64,000 bases of DNA from Tilletiopsis washingtonensis (lineage: Eukaryota; Basidiomycota; Exobasidiomycetes; Entylomatales): contig NW_020312016.1 of NCBI RefSeq assembly GCF_003144115.1, positions 444,777 to 508,776 of the forward strand. Direction: 5' to 3'. Below the pieces are notes generated by a model that was not told where the DNA came from, did not search any database, and saw only the letters and a list, made by a program, of their open reading frames with translations. Below, piece after piece: positions 32,572-44,100 of this stretch. A program made the translations under genes and the position numbers. Position 1 is the stretch's first letter, and every line of letters begins with the position of its first letter.

Positions 32572-35150
32572 ATGCCCTCCTCCGCGCCCGTGTCCCAGCT
32601 CGACGAGCCGGCGCCAGCTCCGGCGCCGGCCGACGCAGCCGCCGACGCCGACGACTCGCAGACGCAGGACGTGCCCGACGCCTCGGCCGGCGCCGTCGAC
32701 GACCTGCTGCCCGCACAGCAGCAGCAGCACCTGGCCGTGCCCGGCGGCGGCGAGTGGCACGAGACGGGCGCCAGCTACCGCTCTGCCACCGCCTCGTCGC
32801 CCGTCAAGCCCGGCGCGGCAGATGCCAAGGCCGGCGCGTCGTCCAGCAAGCGGCTGACGGCCGCCGACGAGCGCGACGAGCTCGGAGAGTCGTACCTCGC
32901 AGAGCACGACACTGCGCAAGCTGAGCAAGCCGAAGATGCTGCGCCAGCTGAAGAAGACGGCGACGCTGCATCAGGCGACGAAGCCGACGACGCCGCGCCA
33001 GCCGAGGCGAGCGACGAGGCCGCACCCTCGTCCGCTGGCGCGCCGGCCGTGCTCCACCTCTCACAGATGGACGCGCCGCCAGCGGGCGCGACCCGTCAGG
33101 GCAAGAAGCCCGTCAAGGCCGCGTCTCTTCCGGCCGGCAAGGCGCCCAAGACTCGAGGCAAAGGTACGGCACCTGAACTCAGGTACGAGCGCGAGTACTA
33201 CCACCCCGAGCCGGCGGGAGAAGGCTCGTCGCCCGCCAAGACGCAGAAGCGCGCCACAGCTTCGCCCTCGTCATCGGCCGCAAAGGAGGAGGCGGAGAAG
33301 GCCAGCGCGAAGAAGCGCGGCGCGAAGAAGGGTGGCGGCGTCGCGGCAGGCAAGGGAAAGGGCAAGTCCAGCAAGCAGGCCGATGAAGAGCAGTCCGATG
33401 AGGAAGAGGAAGAGCCGCCGGCAAAGAAGCGCGGCGCGAACAAGAGTGGCGGCGCAGCACGCAAGGGCAAGGCCAGCAAGGAGATGTCCGACGAAGAGGA
33501 GTCGGAAGAGGCAGAGGAAGAGCCGCCGCTCAGTCAGCACAGCAAGGTGAGCCGACCGTCCTGATAGCCGCGACCAGCGCTGAACCGCAAAGCCAGAGGA
33601 AGAGCAGCGGCATCAAGGCTACTTACGCCGTCCACGACGAGCCGGAAGAGCAGGATGCGTCGCAGGAGAGCACCGGCGGTGCCTCGCCGAAGAAGAAGCA
33701 GCGCCAGAGCGTTGCGAAAGCGCCGGCTGCAAAGAGCAAGGCGGTACGTCGCTCGCAGCTACTCTTGCTGGCCTACTCCACATTCTGACGTCTCCTCGCT
33801 GCGACGCTGGGCACGAAGGCCTCAACGAGCAAAGCCTCTTCGAGCAAGGCCTCTTCGAGCAAAGCCTCTTCGAGCAAGGCCTCGACGAGCAAGGCATCCC
33901 CTGCGAAGGGCAAGTCGTCGGGCTCTTCGCGCCAGCGCGAGCCGACCGTTGGCGACGACAGCCGCGACGAGCCCAACGTCAAGAAGCGCAAGCGGGCCGG
34001 TGCGCAGGCGTCGGACGACGACCTCAACTATCCGGACGACGAGCAGATGGAAGACGCAGAGGAGGGAGAGGAGCTGGAGGACGACGGCGATGATCGTGAC
34101 GAGTCGCTTGACTTTGACGATGTGATGGCCGTGGCTGCCTTGGTGTGCGAGCTCGTGCGCCCGGCACCGTCGTGGTGAGTGGCGCTTACTTCTGCTCCTC
34201 TGTTCTACGCTGACTGTCGAGCAGCCCTTCGACGCTGGCACGCAACTGCTTGCGCGCCTTCAACGAGATCCGCGACGACGACGTCAAGCTTGAGGCACAC
34301 CTGAGCGAGATGGCGCAGACGATCGCTCGAGCGCTCGGCCACGCGCTTTGCGTCTTTCTCGTGCCTCTTGACCTCAAGGTGCAGCTGCGCGAGCCGGCGC
34401 AGAAGGAGCTCGAGGTGTTGCTTCGGACCGGTGACTGGTCTCTGGAGTCGCTGCCGATCGTCAAGGGCAAGGACTGCAAGGACCAGGCGAATGCTGCGGT
34501 GCGTCGTGGCTTGCTTGGCGGCTTTGGCTCGCAGCTGACGCCCTCTGCAGCGTATCGCCGCCAGCATCGTTCTGCGTCTCACCGTCTCGGCCGTTGCATT
34601 CGGCGCATGCTCCATCAAGGAGCGCAGGTACGGCTCGATCCTCGACGAGGAGGCACAGACCATTTGGCAGTACCATCGCTTCACCATCCATCCGCGCAAG
34701 AAGAGCAGCTTCAGCCGCTTCGTCGTCAAGCACCTTGACGACGGCGACACGGAGCTGAGCCAAGACGATGATGACGACGATCGCAAGCCTACGCTGCTCA
34801 GCACGCCGCCGCTCGACTCGACGCTCAAGCACCACGCAACGTGGTCCGCCAACCTTGCCTCCTTCTGCCGCGTCTTTGGCCTGCCGGCGCCGACGCCGCC
34901 CGGCGAGGCGACCGACTCGGCCACCGTCGAGCTGCTGGAGCAGTGGGGCTCGCCGCGCGGCAGCGCCATGATGGGCATCGGCATGGACGAGGAGGACGAT
35001 GCGGCGCTGGCAGCGCATCTCGAGGAGAAGCGCGAGCTCGACGCGGAGCGCCTGAAGTTCTTCAAGCGCCACGCCCAGCAGGAGGAGCCGGTGCGCTTCC
35101 TGCTGTCGGACGGCAAGGAGGCGCTGGGCTCGCCGCAAGCCGAGGCGTAG
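32572..35150 (+). CDS. Lys/Glu-rich nuclear-type protein with unrecognised C-terminal domain
   Basis: Exons 32572-33546, 33597-33743, 33819-34174, 34225-34498 and 34551-35150; about 783 residues. The first ~490 residues are disordered: Ala/Pro/Asp/Glu, then alternating basic blocks (AKKRGAKKGGG, KKRGANKSGG) and acidic blocks (DEEQSDEEEEE), then five ASSSK repeats. Basic KKRKRAG is a strong nuclear signal. From about residue 495 the sequence becomes ordered: TLARNCLRAFNEIRDDDV, IARALGHALCVFLVPL, RIAASIVLRLTVSAVAFGA, RYGSILDEEAQTIWQYHRFT and FFKRHAQQEEPVRFLLSDGK, a helical domain I cannot assign. Hydrophobic RIAASIVLRLTVSAVAFGA might even be a membrane helix. Chromatin or nucleolar work is plausible; function unknown. 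Confidence 0.75.
33819..33893 (+). repeat. 15-bp coding minisatellite (ASSSK x5)
   Basis: Five 15-bp units with core GCCTCTTCGAGCAAG encode A-S/T-S-S/T-K repeats at the start of exon 3 of the Lys-rich gene, followed by a decayed sixth unit. The array abuts the splice acceptor. Confidence 0.9.
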
Positions 35151-35821
35151 AGAGGCGTCCGCCGGCGCCAGGGGCACGAGTGGCGCTCGAGAGTGAACCC
35201 ATCCGCGCGCGGCTCAACGGTCTTCCACACACATCAGTCACCTGTACCCTACGTCACGCAGCATCACGACTTGGCAGCCTGCGCGGGAGTGGCGACGTGG
35301 CTGACGGGAGCGGGAAGCGGAGCCTGCGGCAAAGCGGTGCAGAGACAGAGACGGCGGCCAGGGTGCAGAGCGGCAGGCGCCGGATCCGCACCGGACGCGC
35401 CGGAGCCCGCTCGCGCCAACACGCGTGCCCAGCGTCCGGAGTCCGAGCGAGCGCCGGAGTCCGGGGTACGCGCTGCGGCCGTCGGATATGCCGCTCGGCA
35501 CGCCTTGCAGTCCGCTCCTTCGCCGCCGGCGTGTGGCAAGCAGCCAACCAGCACCAGCGACGAGGTCCGGATGAATGCCTGCGCCTCGGACTGTGTGCGA
35601 GCCGCTGCGCTGGCCGGATGCAGGGCACACCCGCGCTGCAGGCGCGTGTGTCGGAGCCGTGAGCCAGTCAGAGCGTCCGGTACCGCCGGAGAGGGCGCAA
35701 GATTAGGCTCCTGAGTGCAGGCAGCCGCGAGCGGCGGCGAGCAGCGTCAGTGCTTGGTCTATATACACACACTGCTCCGCCCTGCGCCCTTCCCAGGAAC
35801 TCAACTCTTCCTCGCTACGCT
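35151..35821. other. intergenic, with tautomerase promoter
   Basis: 670 bp without a gene. TATATA at 35760-35765 lies 62 bp before the tautomerase ATG. The rest is GC-rich. Confidence 0.5.
35760..35765 (+). promoter_or_regulatory. TATA box of the tautomerase gene
   Basis: TATATA followed by a short CA run, 62 bp upstream of the start codon and the only such AT core in the flank. Confidence 0.6.
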
Positions 35822-36663
35822 ATGCCGTTCCACCGGTGCGTGTCGAGCTGAGAGCCCGTCGTGGGCCACTGGACTGACTCCATCACAGTATCTATGCCGC
35901 GCCTGGCCTGTACAGCGCCAAGGACAAGTGAGTGCGGCGGCTTGTACGACGGTCGACAGGCACTAACCACGAGCAGGGCCGACATTGCCGCCTCGCTCAC
36001 GAGCTACTAGTGAGTCGCGGGAAGCCGACCGGCCGACGCCTCAGTTCACACCTCGCTCCCCTCAGCACGAGCTTTGGGCTGCCGGCCTTCTACGTCGTCG
36101 TCATCTTCCACGATGTCGACCCGGCGGCCGACTTCTACATCGGCGGCGTGAGCCAGGCGGAGCGGGAGCGCAAGACGGGCAAGCCGTTTGTGCGCGTCGT
36201 CTCGCAGCATCTGGCGCTGACGGTGGGTGTTGCGTCGCTGCAACGCTGCTGTCGTGCCCTTCTGATCACTGTCTCGCGGCGCTTCAGATGGTCGGCGACC
36301 GGAGGCCTCGCGGCACGGACTCGCTCTGCGCCAAGGTCAGTGGAGGCGGGACGTCATCTGACGCGCACTGTTGCTGACGCCCGGCTGCCAGTTCGACCCC
36401 TGGATCAAGGACCGCGGCTACGAGTGGGAGGTGAGTAGCTCCGCTTCCGAGGTGAGGGTATGCCGTGGCTGACGCAGCGCACAGCTCCATATCGAGGAGC
36501 CTTCGCGCGACCTGTGGCGCATCAATGGTCTCGAGCCGCCTCCGGTGAGTCAGAGCGCCCATGTGCGCAGCGTGTGACAGCCCTGACCGGCCTGCTCGCC
36601 GTGCAGTTCTCGTCCGAAGCAGAAGCTGTCTGGCGGCTGCAGGACGCTGGCGTCCCGTGCTAG
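35822..36663 (+). CDS. cis-CaaD-type tautomerase-family protein
   Basis: Eight exons (35822-35835, 35889-35927, 35977-36009, 36066-36222, 36288-36335, 36392-36430, 36485-36544, 36607-36663) give 148 residues. Introns are 49-65 bp. The protein begins MPFHRIYAAPGLYSAKDKA, so Met removal exposes the catalytic Pro1 of the tautomerase superfamily. TSFGLPAFYVVVIFHDV, DFYIGG, KPFVRVVSQHLA, KDRGYEWELHIEE and RDLWRINGLEPPP follow the order of the fungal/bacterial cis-3-chloroacrylic acid dehalogenase-like family (Tautomerase_3). The family does proton transfer or dehalogenation on small unsaturated acids; the natural substrate in fungi is unknown. No signal peptide is visible. With more intron than exon sequence in places, it is the most fragmented gene here. 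Confidence 0.9.
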
Positions 36664-37357
36664 TTTCCTTCCCTCTTAATGCATCGTCACCGTCACAGAC
36701 CTCGTCACACCACCTGGCGCATGCGTGAGACGGCGGGTATTTTGGCCGCGCGCGCACGCCGGCGCACGCGGCTTCGAGGCTTTGGGTGGATAGACACAGA
36801 TGGGTGGGGGCGAGGGAGATGGGCAGCTGGCGGGAGAGGCGAAGGGCAACGAGAGAGGGGAGGTTGGCGAAGCGAGGCAACGAGGCAGTGAATGGGAGGA
36901 GAGCGAGAAGTGCAAGTCGGCGGCTCCTGCGAGGCGGGCAGCCGCCACGCGAAATGCCGGCGAGCCAGGCGCAGAGGTGCGCAGCGAAAGAGGATGTAGC
37001 GCGGATGCTTTCGGTCGATGAGCGCAATGGCGAGAGAGACAGGCGCACGGCGCACGCAAAGGCGCGAGTCCCCGAGCAGGAGTCCTTGACGAGAGCTCGA
37101 GGCGAGAGAACGCATGCATCTCGACGCTGCCTTCGTCGAGCCCTTCCCGAGGTGCGACATGCACGAACGTCTCGCGCGAGCAGGGCAGCGCTCCACCTCA
37201 TGCGCTACGCCGCTCTCTGCGCAGCCGACGCCTCCAGCTTGTGCGTGTCCGATCCTTCGGCGCAGCCCGCGCCATTTTCTGCTACTCAGCTGCGCCGCCG
37301 CTACGCTGCTGCCCTGCACCGAGGCTCGACGCCAGCGGCTGCCGGCGCGCACGCGCC
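36664..37357. other. intergenic, tautomerase to RAS (convergent)
   Basis: About 690 bp between two stop codons, long for a convergent pair in this window. It contains a purine-rich stretch on the plus strand (about 36780-36910). No gene supported. Confidence 0.5.
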
Positions 37358-38387
37358 TCATAGGATCATGCACCGCTTCTTCGGCTTTTTTGGCGTGCCG
37401 GCCGCGATGCCGTCGCGCTGTTCCCGGATGCTGTGCACATTCGTGTCAGCCCTGACGCGCACATCAGTAGCCGGCAACGCAGCACTCACTGGCGCACGAC
37501 AGTGTAGTACGCCCGCTCCACGTTCACCGACGTCTTTGCGCTCGACTCGACAAACTTGCAGCCCAACCGGTTCGCCAGCGCCTGCCCCTCGTCGCGCGAC
37601 ACCTCGCGCTCCGCCACCTTGTCGCACTTGTTGCCCACGAGCATGATCGGCACCGTGTTGGGCTCCTGGTCCTTGACCCGTCTGTGCGCGCGCGTCATGT
37701 GAGCACGAGGCAGTCTGGCGTATGCTCACCGCCACGTACGAGATCTGTGCGCGGAAGCGCTCGACGCGCTCGAACGTCGCGCGTGCGGCAATCGAGTACA
37801 CCAGCAGGAAGCCCTCGCCCTCCCGGATCCACTGATCCCGCAGCGCAGTGTACTCCTCTGCGTGCCGGATTGCGTGAGTGAAGTGGCGCATGACGGCAGC
37901 GCTGAGCGTACTGCGGCACCGCGAGGCTACGCACCCTGGCCGGCGGTGTCGAGCACCTCGAGCATGCACGGCTGGTCGTCGATGACCGTCTGCTTGCGGT
38001 ACGAGTCCTCAATCGTCGGGTCGTACGTCTGCGAATTACAGGCTCAGCTACGTGCATCCTCTCAGTGCCACTTCGCTGCTGCTCACCTCGACGAAGTGAT
38101 TGAGACACAGCTGCAGACAATGCGTCAGTACGTGGCTCGAGAAGGTGTGGCTGCGGGAGCAGCTGCCGCACAGCCTGCGGCCCAGGCTCCCTGCGCAGCA
38201 CAGCTGGCACCTCTTTGCGCAGTGCTAGCCACGTTGCGAGCGAGCGACCGAGGGCGCGCAGCCCAGGCCAGCAGTCTGCATCACATGCCTGTCCCGCCAC
38301 GCCACTCACCTGGATCGTCAGCGCCGTCTTGCCCACACCACCGTCGCCGAGCACCACGAGCTTGTAGATCATCATCTTGCCACTCAT
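37358..38387 (-). CDS. RAS1: RAS small GTPase
   Basis: Membrane-bound GTP switch controlling cAMP and MAPK routes, growth and morphogenesis. Exons 38387-38310, 38110-38087, 38028-37935, 37857-37740, 37681-37490 and 37430-37358; 192 residues. G1 is GDGGVGKT, the effector loop is [11 protein letters not shown], then [19 protein letters not shown] and ESSAK. Exon 2 is a 24-nt microexon encoding LCLNHFVE. The hypervariable tail is short and basic (KKPKKR) and ends in the CaaX box CMIL with no extra Cys for palmitate. X = Leu usually favours geranylgeranylation. The catalytic Gly and Gln residues are intact. The sequence resembles smut Ras more than Rap/Rsr1. A 38-nt alternative last intron is in frame but spoils the conserved VVRHIRE. 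Confidence 0.95.
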
Positions 38388-41117
38388 GACGAGCGAGGCG
38401 CAGCGGCACAGCAGAGCGAGGAGCGTGTGGGAAAGCGCAGAGAGGCTAGAGCAGTGCCTAGCAGCGTGTGCGGCGAGGCCGGCGAGCGCAGAGCGGAGCG
38501 AGCGAAGGAAGGCGCTGGGTGCACGAGGCCTGTGCAGAGGCGCGCAGACGGGCGCAGAAGTGGCGGCGGCGGTGGTGGTGGTGGGAGACGGACGAGCAGG
38601 CGTGCACGAAGGAGGAGAGGAAGAGGAGAGGAGGATGCGGTGCGGACGGAGAGCGGGCAGTGCGGAGCGGAGCAGCGGCGAGCGGGCGGGAGAGGTGGGA
38701 AGGCAAGCAGCGAGCGCGCGGGCCGCGGCTGTGGAGACGGCGCCGCGGCGGCGGAGCGGCGCGCGACGAGCTCACAGCGCGCCGCACGCAGCGCAACACC
38801 GCATGGCCGATGCCCTCTGCGCCCGCTGCACCTGGCACCCTCTCAATCGCCGCTGCCGCTGCACCGCCCACCTCCGCCTTGCCCTGCCTGCGCTCGCTGC
38901 ATGCTGCGGCACCCAGCCGCCTGTGCCGCGCCGGGCGCTGTCGAGCGCCCCTCGCGCGCGTGCAGAGCCCGAGGCTGCGCGCTGCTGCTTGCCCCTCTCC
39001 GCCGCCGCTTCAGCATCCACCGCAGCGCCAGCCGCGTGACGCGCGCACGCCAGCAGCAACCCCAGCGCGCAGCGCGGCATCAGCGGCGCCCGGCGGAGCG
39101 CGGGCGGCGTGCCTGAGGCTGCATCTCCGCACGCGCACGCCGCACGCGGACGCGCCAGCGCAGCATCAGCCGCACGGCGGCACGCACCGAGCACCGCCCG
39201 TGCGACAGGGTGCAGGCGGGCGGGGAGGTCCGCGCGCAGCCAGCACCAGTAGCCGCAGAGGCAGGCACACCGCCCGCCCAGCACCGCATGAGCGCCAGCC
39301 GGGTGCGGGCGGGCGTCGCCTGCGCCCGTTTCGCACGCTGCATCGAGCGAGCACAGACGCCGCTGCATCACCTTACGCACCGCAGCTCGAGGCATCGCTG
39401 TGCGGCTCTTGCTTGCCTCAGCACGCAGCATCGGCGCCGCAGCATCGCAGAGGCGAGGCCAAGCCCGCCGGCCGCAGCCGCATGCCGCGCGCCGCGCCGC
39501 CGCCGCTGCGCCGTCTCGCGGGGACTCCCACGCCTGCGGCGCCGCCCGGCCATTCGAGCCCCTGCCGCGGCAACGGGGGCGCGAGGCGGTGCCGTTGCGC
39601 CGTCGCCGTGGCGGGTCCCTGAGCTTCGCTTGGCCGTCCGCCGCAGCCCGAGTCAGCCGCGGCCTCGACTCGGCCCTTGGGCAGCCCAGATGGCCCTTGG
39701 CACAGCGCAGTCGCGGCACGAGATGGCCGCGAGGCGCTCGCATGAGCTCTGGCGGGCATCTCGATGCTGCGCAGCGCCGTGACCGCCGCATCCAGGTGCA
39801 GGATTGCCGTCGCCGTGGCGTAGGGCCGCACAAGGTTCGCACGCCTCTGCAGCGAGCTTGCTGACGTGCAGCGTCGGCATAAAGGGTGCGCAATCGAGTC
39901 GAGCGAGTTTAGGTGAGTACAGCGAGGCGGCTGAAGAGGTGCAACAGGCAGCTGCAGCGACACGGATCCGAGACCGAGCCTTCCACCCTGAGGCTGAGAC
40001 CATCGCCCCAAAGCATACCGAGAGTAGCGACACTGTGCTCGCAGCAGGATTTTGAGGGGAATAGATGTGCGGAAGAAAGCTCCAAGGCTGCACAGATGGC
40101 CGCGAGATGCCAGGGCAGGGCACTCGGCCTTTTCACCGCGCCTCGCCGCGCTAGGACGGCTCGCGGCTCCGCATCTCCTCGTGCGACGTCCAGCGTCACT
40201 CTTTGCAAGCTGGCCCCAGATGGCAGCAAGAGCGAGCGCATCGGAAGAACTGGCGCCGACGGAGGCCCGGCAATGGTCCGTCGGCGCTGGCGAGCATCGC
40301 TCATGACGAGGTGCGGCGGTGCGAATTCGAAAGTCGCGCTGCGTCCGTGCGCCTTGGCGTGTGGAAGCGCTGGGCTGAACGACGGACGTCGGTGATCTCC
40401 CGACAACGTGCGTGCGAGCCCGCTGTTCGTGATTCTACGTCCATCGACGGCGCCGGCCAGACTCTGCTGCACCTGCAACAGCACGCCGCGAAGTCGCAGC
40501 GTGACGCTCAGGAGCCCGCGCCTCTCGGCAGAAGGCGACGCGCTGCCGCTGCGGCATCCTGACAGGTCGCCCTCATGCGCCGAGATGCTATCAGATGCGC
40601 CTGGGACGGGCATTTGCGACGCAGGGAAGAGGCGAATGCTGCGCAGCAAGGACGAGGCACCCCAGCCGCAGTTCCGCCTGCAGTAGAGTAAGAGAGTGGG
40701 GCACGGAGTCTTCGCGGGCGCATCGGACGTGGGCCCGGCGCTGTGGAGCGCCTCGGAGCCGAGCGCGCGATGTGAGACAAGGCCCCCGGGTAGGGAGGGG
40801 TGCAGACGCAGGCGCGTCTCCTGCTCCTTTCTCCTCCGTCGGCTGCGTCTCTCGGCAGCAAGCGTGCGACACATCTCTGCACGTTCTCGCCCGGCATCGT
40901 CTCTGTGCAGCAAGATTCGGTGCAAGCTCGCTGAGGCCGTCGCAGTGGCTGCCCCTGGGCTCGGATAAATGCTGCTGCTGCTTCGTCACTGCCAGCAGCG
41001 GCCGCGTCGGAAGCGCCAGCACGAGCCGGCACACCGACGACTCCTGCACGACTTGTGCATTCAGATGAGGCTAGTATACACGGGGCACGGCGCCCACGGG
41101 CGGCGTCATGCGCCTTT
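38388..41117. other. 2.7-kb gene-poor gap upstream of RAS
   Basis: GC-rich sequence between the RAS start and the Ssk2-type kinase stop. Frames of up to 384 codons on either strand are Arg/Ala/Cys/His-rich shadows with no domain word or splice-linked continuation. It must contain the RAS promoter, and perhaps a long 5' leader or non-coding transcript. Confidence 0.5.
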
Positions 41118-44100
41118 CTAGTACAGGCGTTCGGTGTCGGGCGAGACGGCATCGAGCTCCTCCAGCTCGCCGTCGGGGGCGCCGAGGGCATGCCGCTCGG
41201 CCCGCTCGCGGTCGTAGGCGCGGTCCGCAAACGCAGACGAGCCCTCGTGCTCGTCGCGGTACGGCACGTGGATGTGCGGGTCCTCGTCAAACGTGCCGCG
41301 GTCGATGTCCGTCGCCTCGGAGCCGGCGTAGGAGGCGTACTGGCTCAACGCGCCGCTGCTCGGCATTCCCGCACCACCAGACACACTCGTCGCCTCGCTG
41401 CCGGGCATGCCGCCGGCCGACTGCCGCGACCACGTCGACGACGAGTAGCCCGTCTCGCTGCGCTGCAGGCTGCCGAGCGCGGCGCGGTTGAAGTTGAAGC
41501 CGTTGATCGAGCGCGTGCCGGGCGTGGCCGCGAGTGCTGCGACACCGGCGGCGCTGTCGCTGCCGTGCGAGCTGTAGTCATGCGGCGCAACTGCGGCGTC
41601 TGCAGCGGCTGGGGGAACGAGTCAGCGATGCGCAGTAGTCAGGCCTCCTCAGCCACTCACCCTCCTCCTCGTTGGCGGCGTTGAGCTCGTCGACCAGGTT
41701 CTGGATCCAGGGATGGTCACGCATCTCTGCCGCCGAGGGCCGGTCGTAGGGGTCGATGATGAGGCACTGCCGGATAAAGTCGATGCCGAGCTCGCTCAGC
41801 TGTCCCGGCTCGGGCAGCGGCGGGTGCTGCTGTGCCATGCCGATGTGGAACATGATGGCCCACTCGTTGTCCAGCTGGCTCCACGGCCGGCGGCCCGTGG
41901 CGAACTCGAGCACGACGCAGCCGAGACTCCACACGTCCATCGCGCCGCGCCGGCCGCGGTTGTCGCCCTTGATGACCTCGGGCGACATGTACATGGGCGT
42001 GCCCTGCAAGCTGCCCATGGCGCCCGGCACGCCCGGCACGCCCGGCTTGCCGTCGGCGCCCACGCCGCCGGGGCCGACGACGCCCGGCCGGCGGCTGCGC
42101 TGGACGGTGCGCGAGTTCTTCGCCAGGATCTTGGCCGCGCCAAAGTCGACGAACTTGACGACGCCGAGGTGGTCCAGCAGGATGTCTGAGAGGGACGTGT
42201 CAGCACACGCACAGGGACACACGCCCACTACCACGCACTGTCCGGCTTGATGTCGCGGTGCACGACGCCCTTGCTGTGCAGGTACACGAGGCCGTCGAGC
42301 ATCTGCAGCGTGTACACCTGCGTCACCGCCTCGTCCTCGATGCGCCCGTGCTCGAGCAGCTGCGCCAGGCTTCCGCCCTGGCAGTACTCCTCGAAGATAT
42401 ACACCTTGTCGCGGTGGACCTCGATGCCGTAGTACTCGACGATGTTGGGGTGCGAGAGCATCTCCATGACCGTCATCTCGTCCTTGATCTGCTTGTACAG
42501 ACTCGGCGTCGACGAGATGTCCTGGAAGCGGATCTCCTTGACGGCCATCAGCCCGCCCGAGTCGAGGTTCACGGCCAGGTACACGGTGCCGAACGTGCCG
42601 CCGCCGATGAAGCGGCCCTGCTGCCAGCGGATCTGGATGCGGCTGCTGCTCGAGGCGAGGAACTGCAGGCCGCGGTCCTCGGGCTTGGCGTCGTCGAGCA
42701 CGCGTCCGATGAGGCGCTGCTCGGCCTCGATCGACTGCCGCGCGGCGTCCCACTCCATCACCTTCTGCACCCAGCGCTCCTCGGTCGCCTGCATGCCGCT
42801 GTCCTGGCGGTTGAGCATCGGCGGCGCACCGGCGCCGCCCATGTCGTGCACCATCTTGGCTGCGAGCGCCTTGCGGTCCGTCTCGAGGTTCGCGGCGGCT
42901 TGCGCGCCGGCGACGAGGCCCGGCGACTGCTGCTGGGCGTTGCTGATGGCCGTCTCGAGGTTGCGTGCACGGTCGCGCTCCGCCTTCTCGCGGTCGAGGC
43001 GCTCCTGCTCCTCTTGCGCCTTCGCGACACTGCTGCGCGCGCCGAGGATGTCGAACTGCGAGATGAGCAGCGCCATGCAGCTCGCGACCTTTGTGCGCAT
43101 CAGGCCAAAGTCGTCCTCGCTGAGCTGGAAGATGTTCTCGCTGCGCGTGACCTGCATCGCGTTCTCGAGCGCCGCGACGGCCCACTTGAACGTGCGCCGG
43201 TCACCGGGCACGCAGTCGTCGCAGATGAAGGCCACCCAGTCGATCGACAGGCGCGCGAGTGCGAGCGTCATCTGCCCTTGCAGGCGCGCCGACTCGATGA
43301 ACGGCAGCGCACGGAAGCCCTGCTCGGCGGCCATGCCGAAGCAGTTCTGGATGAGCTCGTCGCAGTTGGTGCTCGCCTTCGACACACGGACGCCCGCTTC
43401 GTGCTTTGGCCGCTCTTCCGTCGGCGGGCTCGTGACGACGTGTCGGCCTCGCAGATTGCGGCGAATGCTGGGCACCGCGCGGATGACCGTGTCGGACAGC
43501 ATGTACACGCCCTTGTTGACCTTACGCAGCTCCGTCTGCACCGCGAACATGTGTGCCATGTTCTCGTTGACGATCTCGAGGGGAAACGAGGCGGCAGGGT
43601 CTTCGACCTGCGCTGCCAGCGCGTCTGCGGCCGCTGCAGCTGCGAGAGCGGCGCCTTTGGCGCCCTTGCGCCCAGTCGGCGGCGCTGAAGTGGGCTCTTC
43701 GACGGGAGCGTGAGCGGCTGCAGAAGCAGCGGCAGCGGCGTGGAAGACGGAGTACAGATGCGCCTTGCAGGCAGCCAGGCGGCCCTTTGGTCCGTCTGCG
43801 ATGAGCCGCAGTCGCCGGTCCTTGAGATCCACGCCGATGCGCGGCATCTTCAGCGTCATGATGCGGCCCGTCCACATGAAGGCGTCGCGCGGCGAGAGCA
43901 GCAGCAGGTAGCGCGGTGCCTCGGTCTCGACGTTCGATGCGCCAGCGACGCCGGCATCCTGCACGTCGGAAGCGGCCTCCTCCTCGCCGGCCACTGTCGT
44001 TGCTGCGTCGCCGCCCGCCAGGACCGACGCCGCGAGGTTGGCCTCGGCGGCCATGGCCGAGCTCTCGGCGTCGGCTGCGGCACTCCCTCGGCGGATGCAG

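Noticed and set aside
37358-38387. Rsr1/Rap-type GTPase instead of Ras
   Set aside because: The Leu-ending CaaX recalls Rap/Rsr1, but the effector loop and [22 protein letters not shown] are Ras-type as in smuts.
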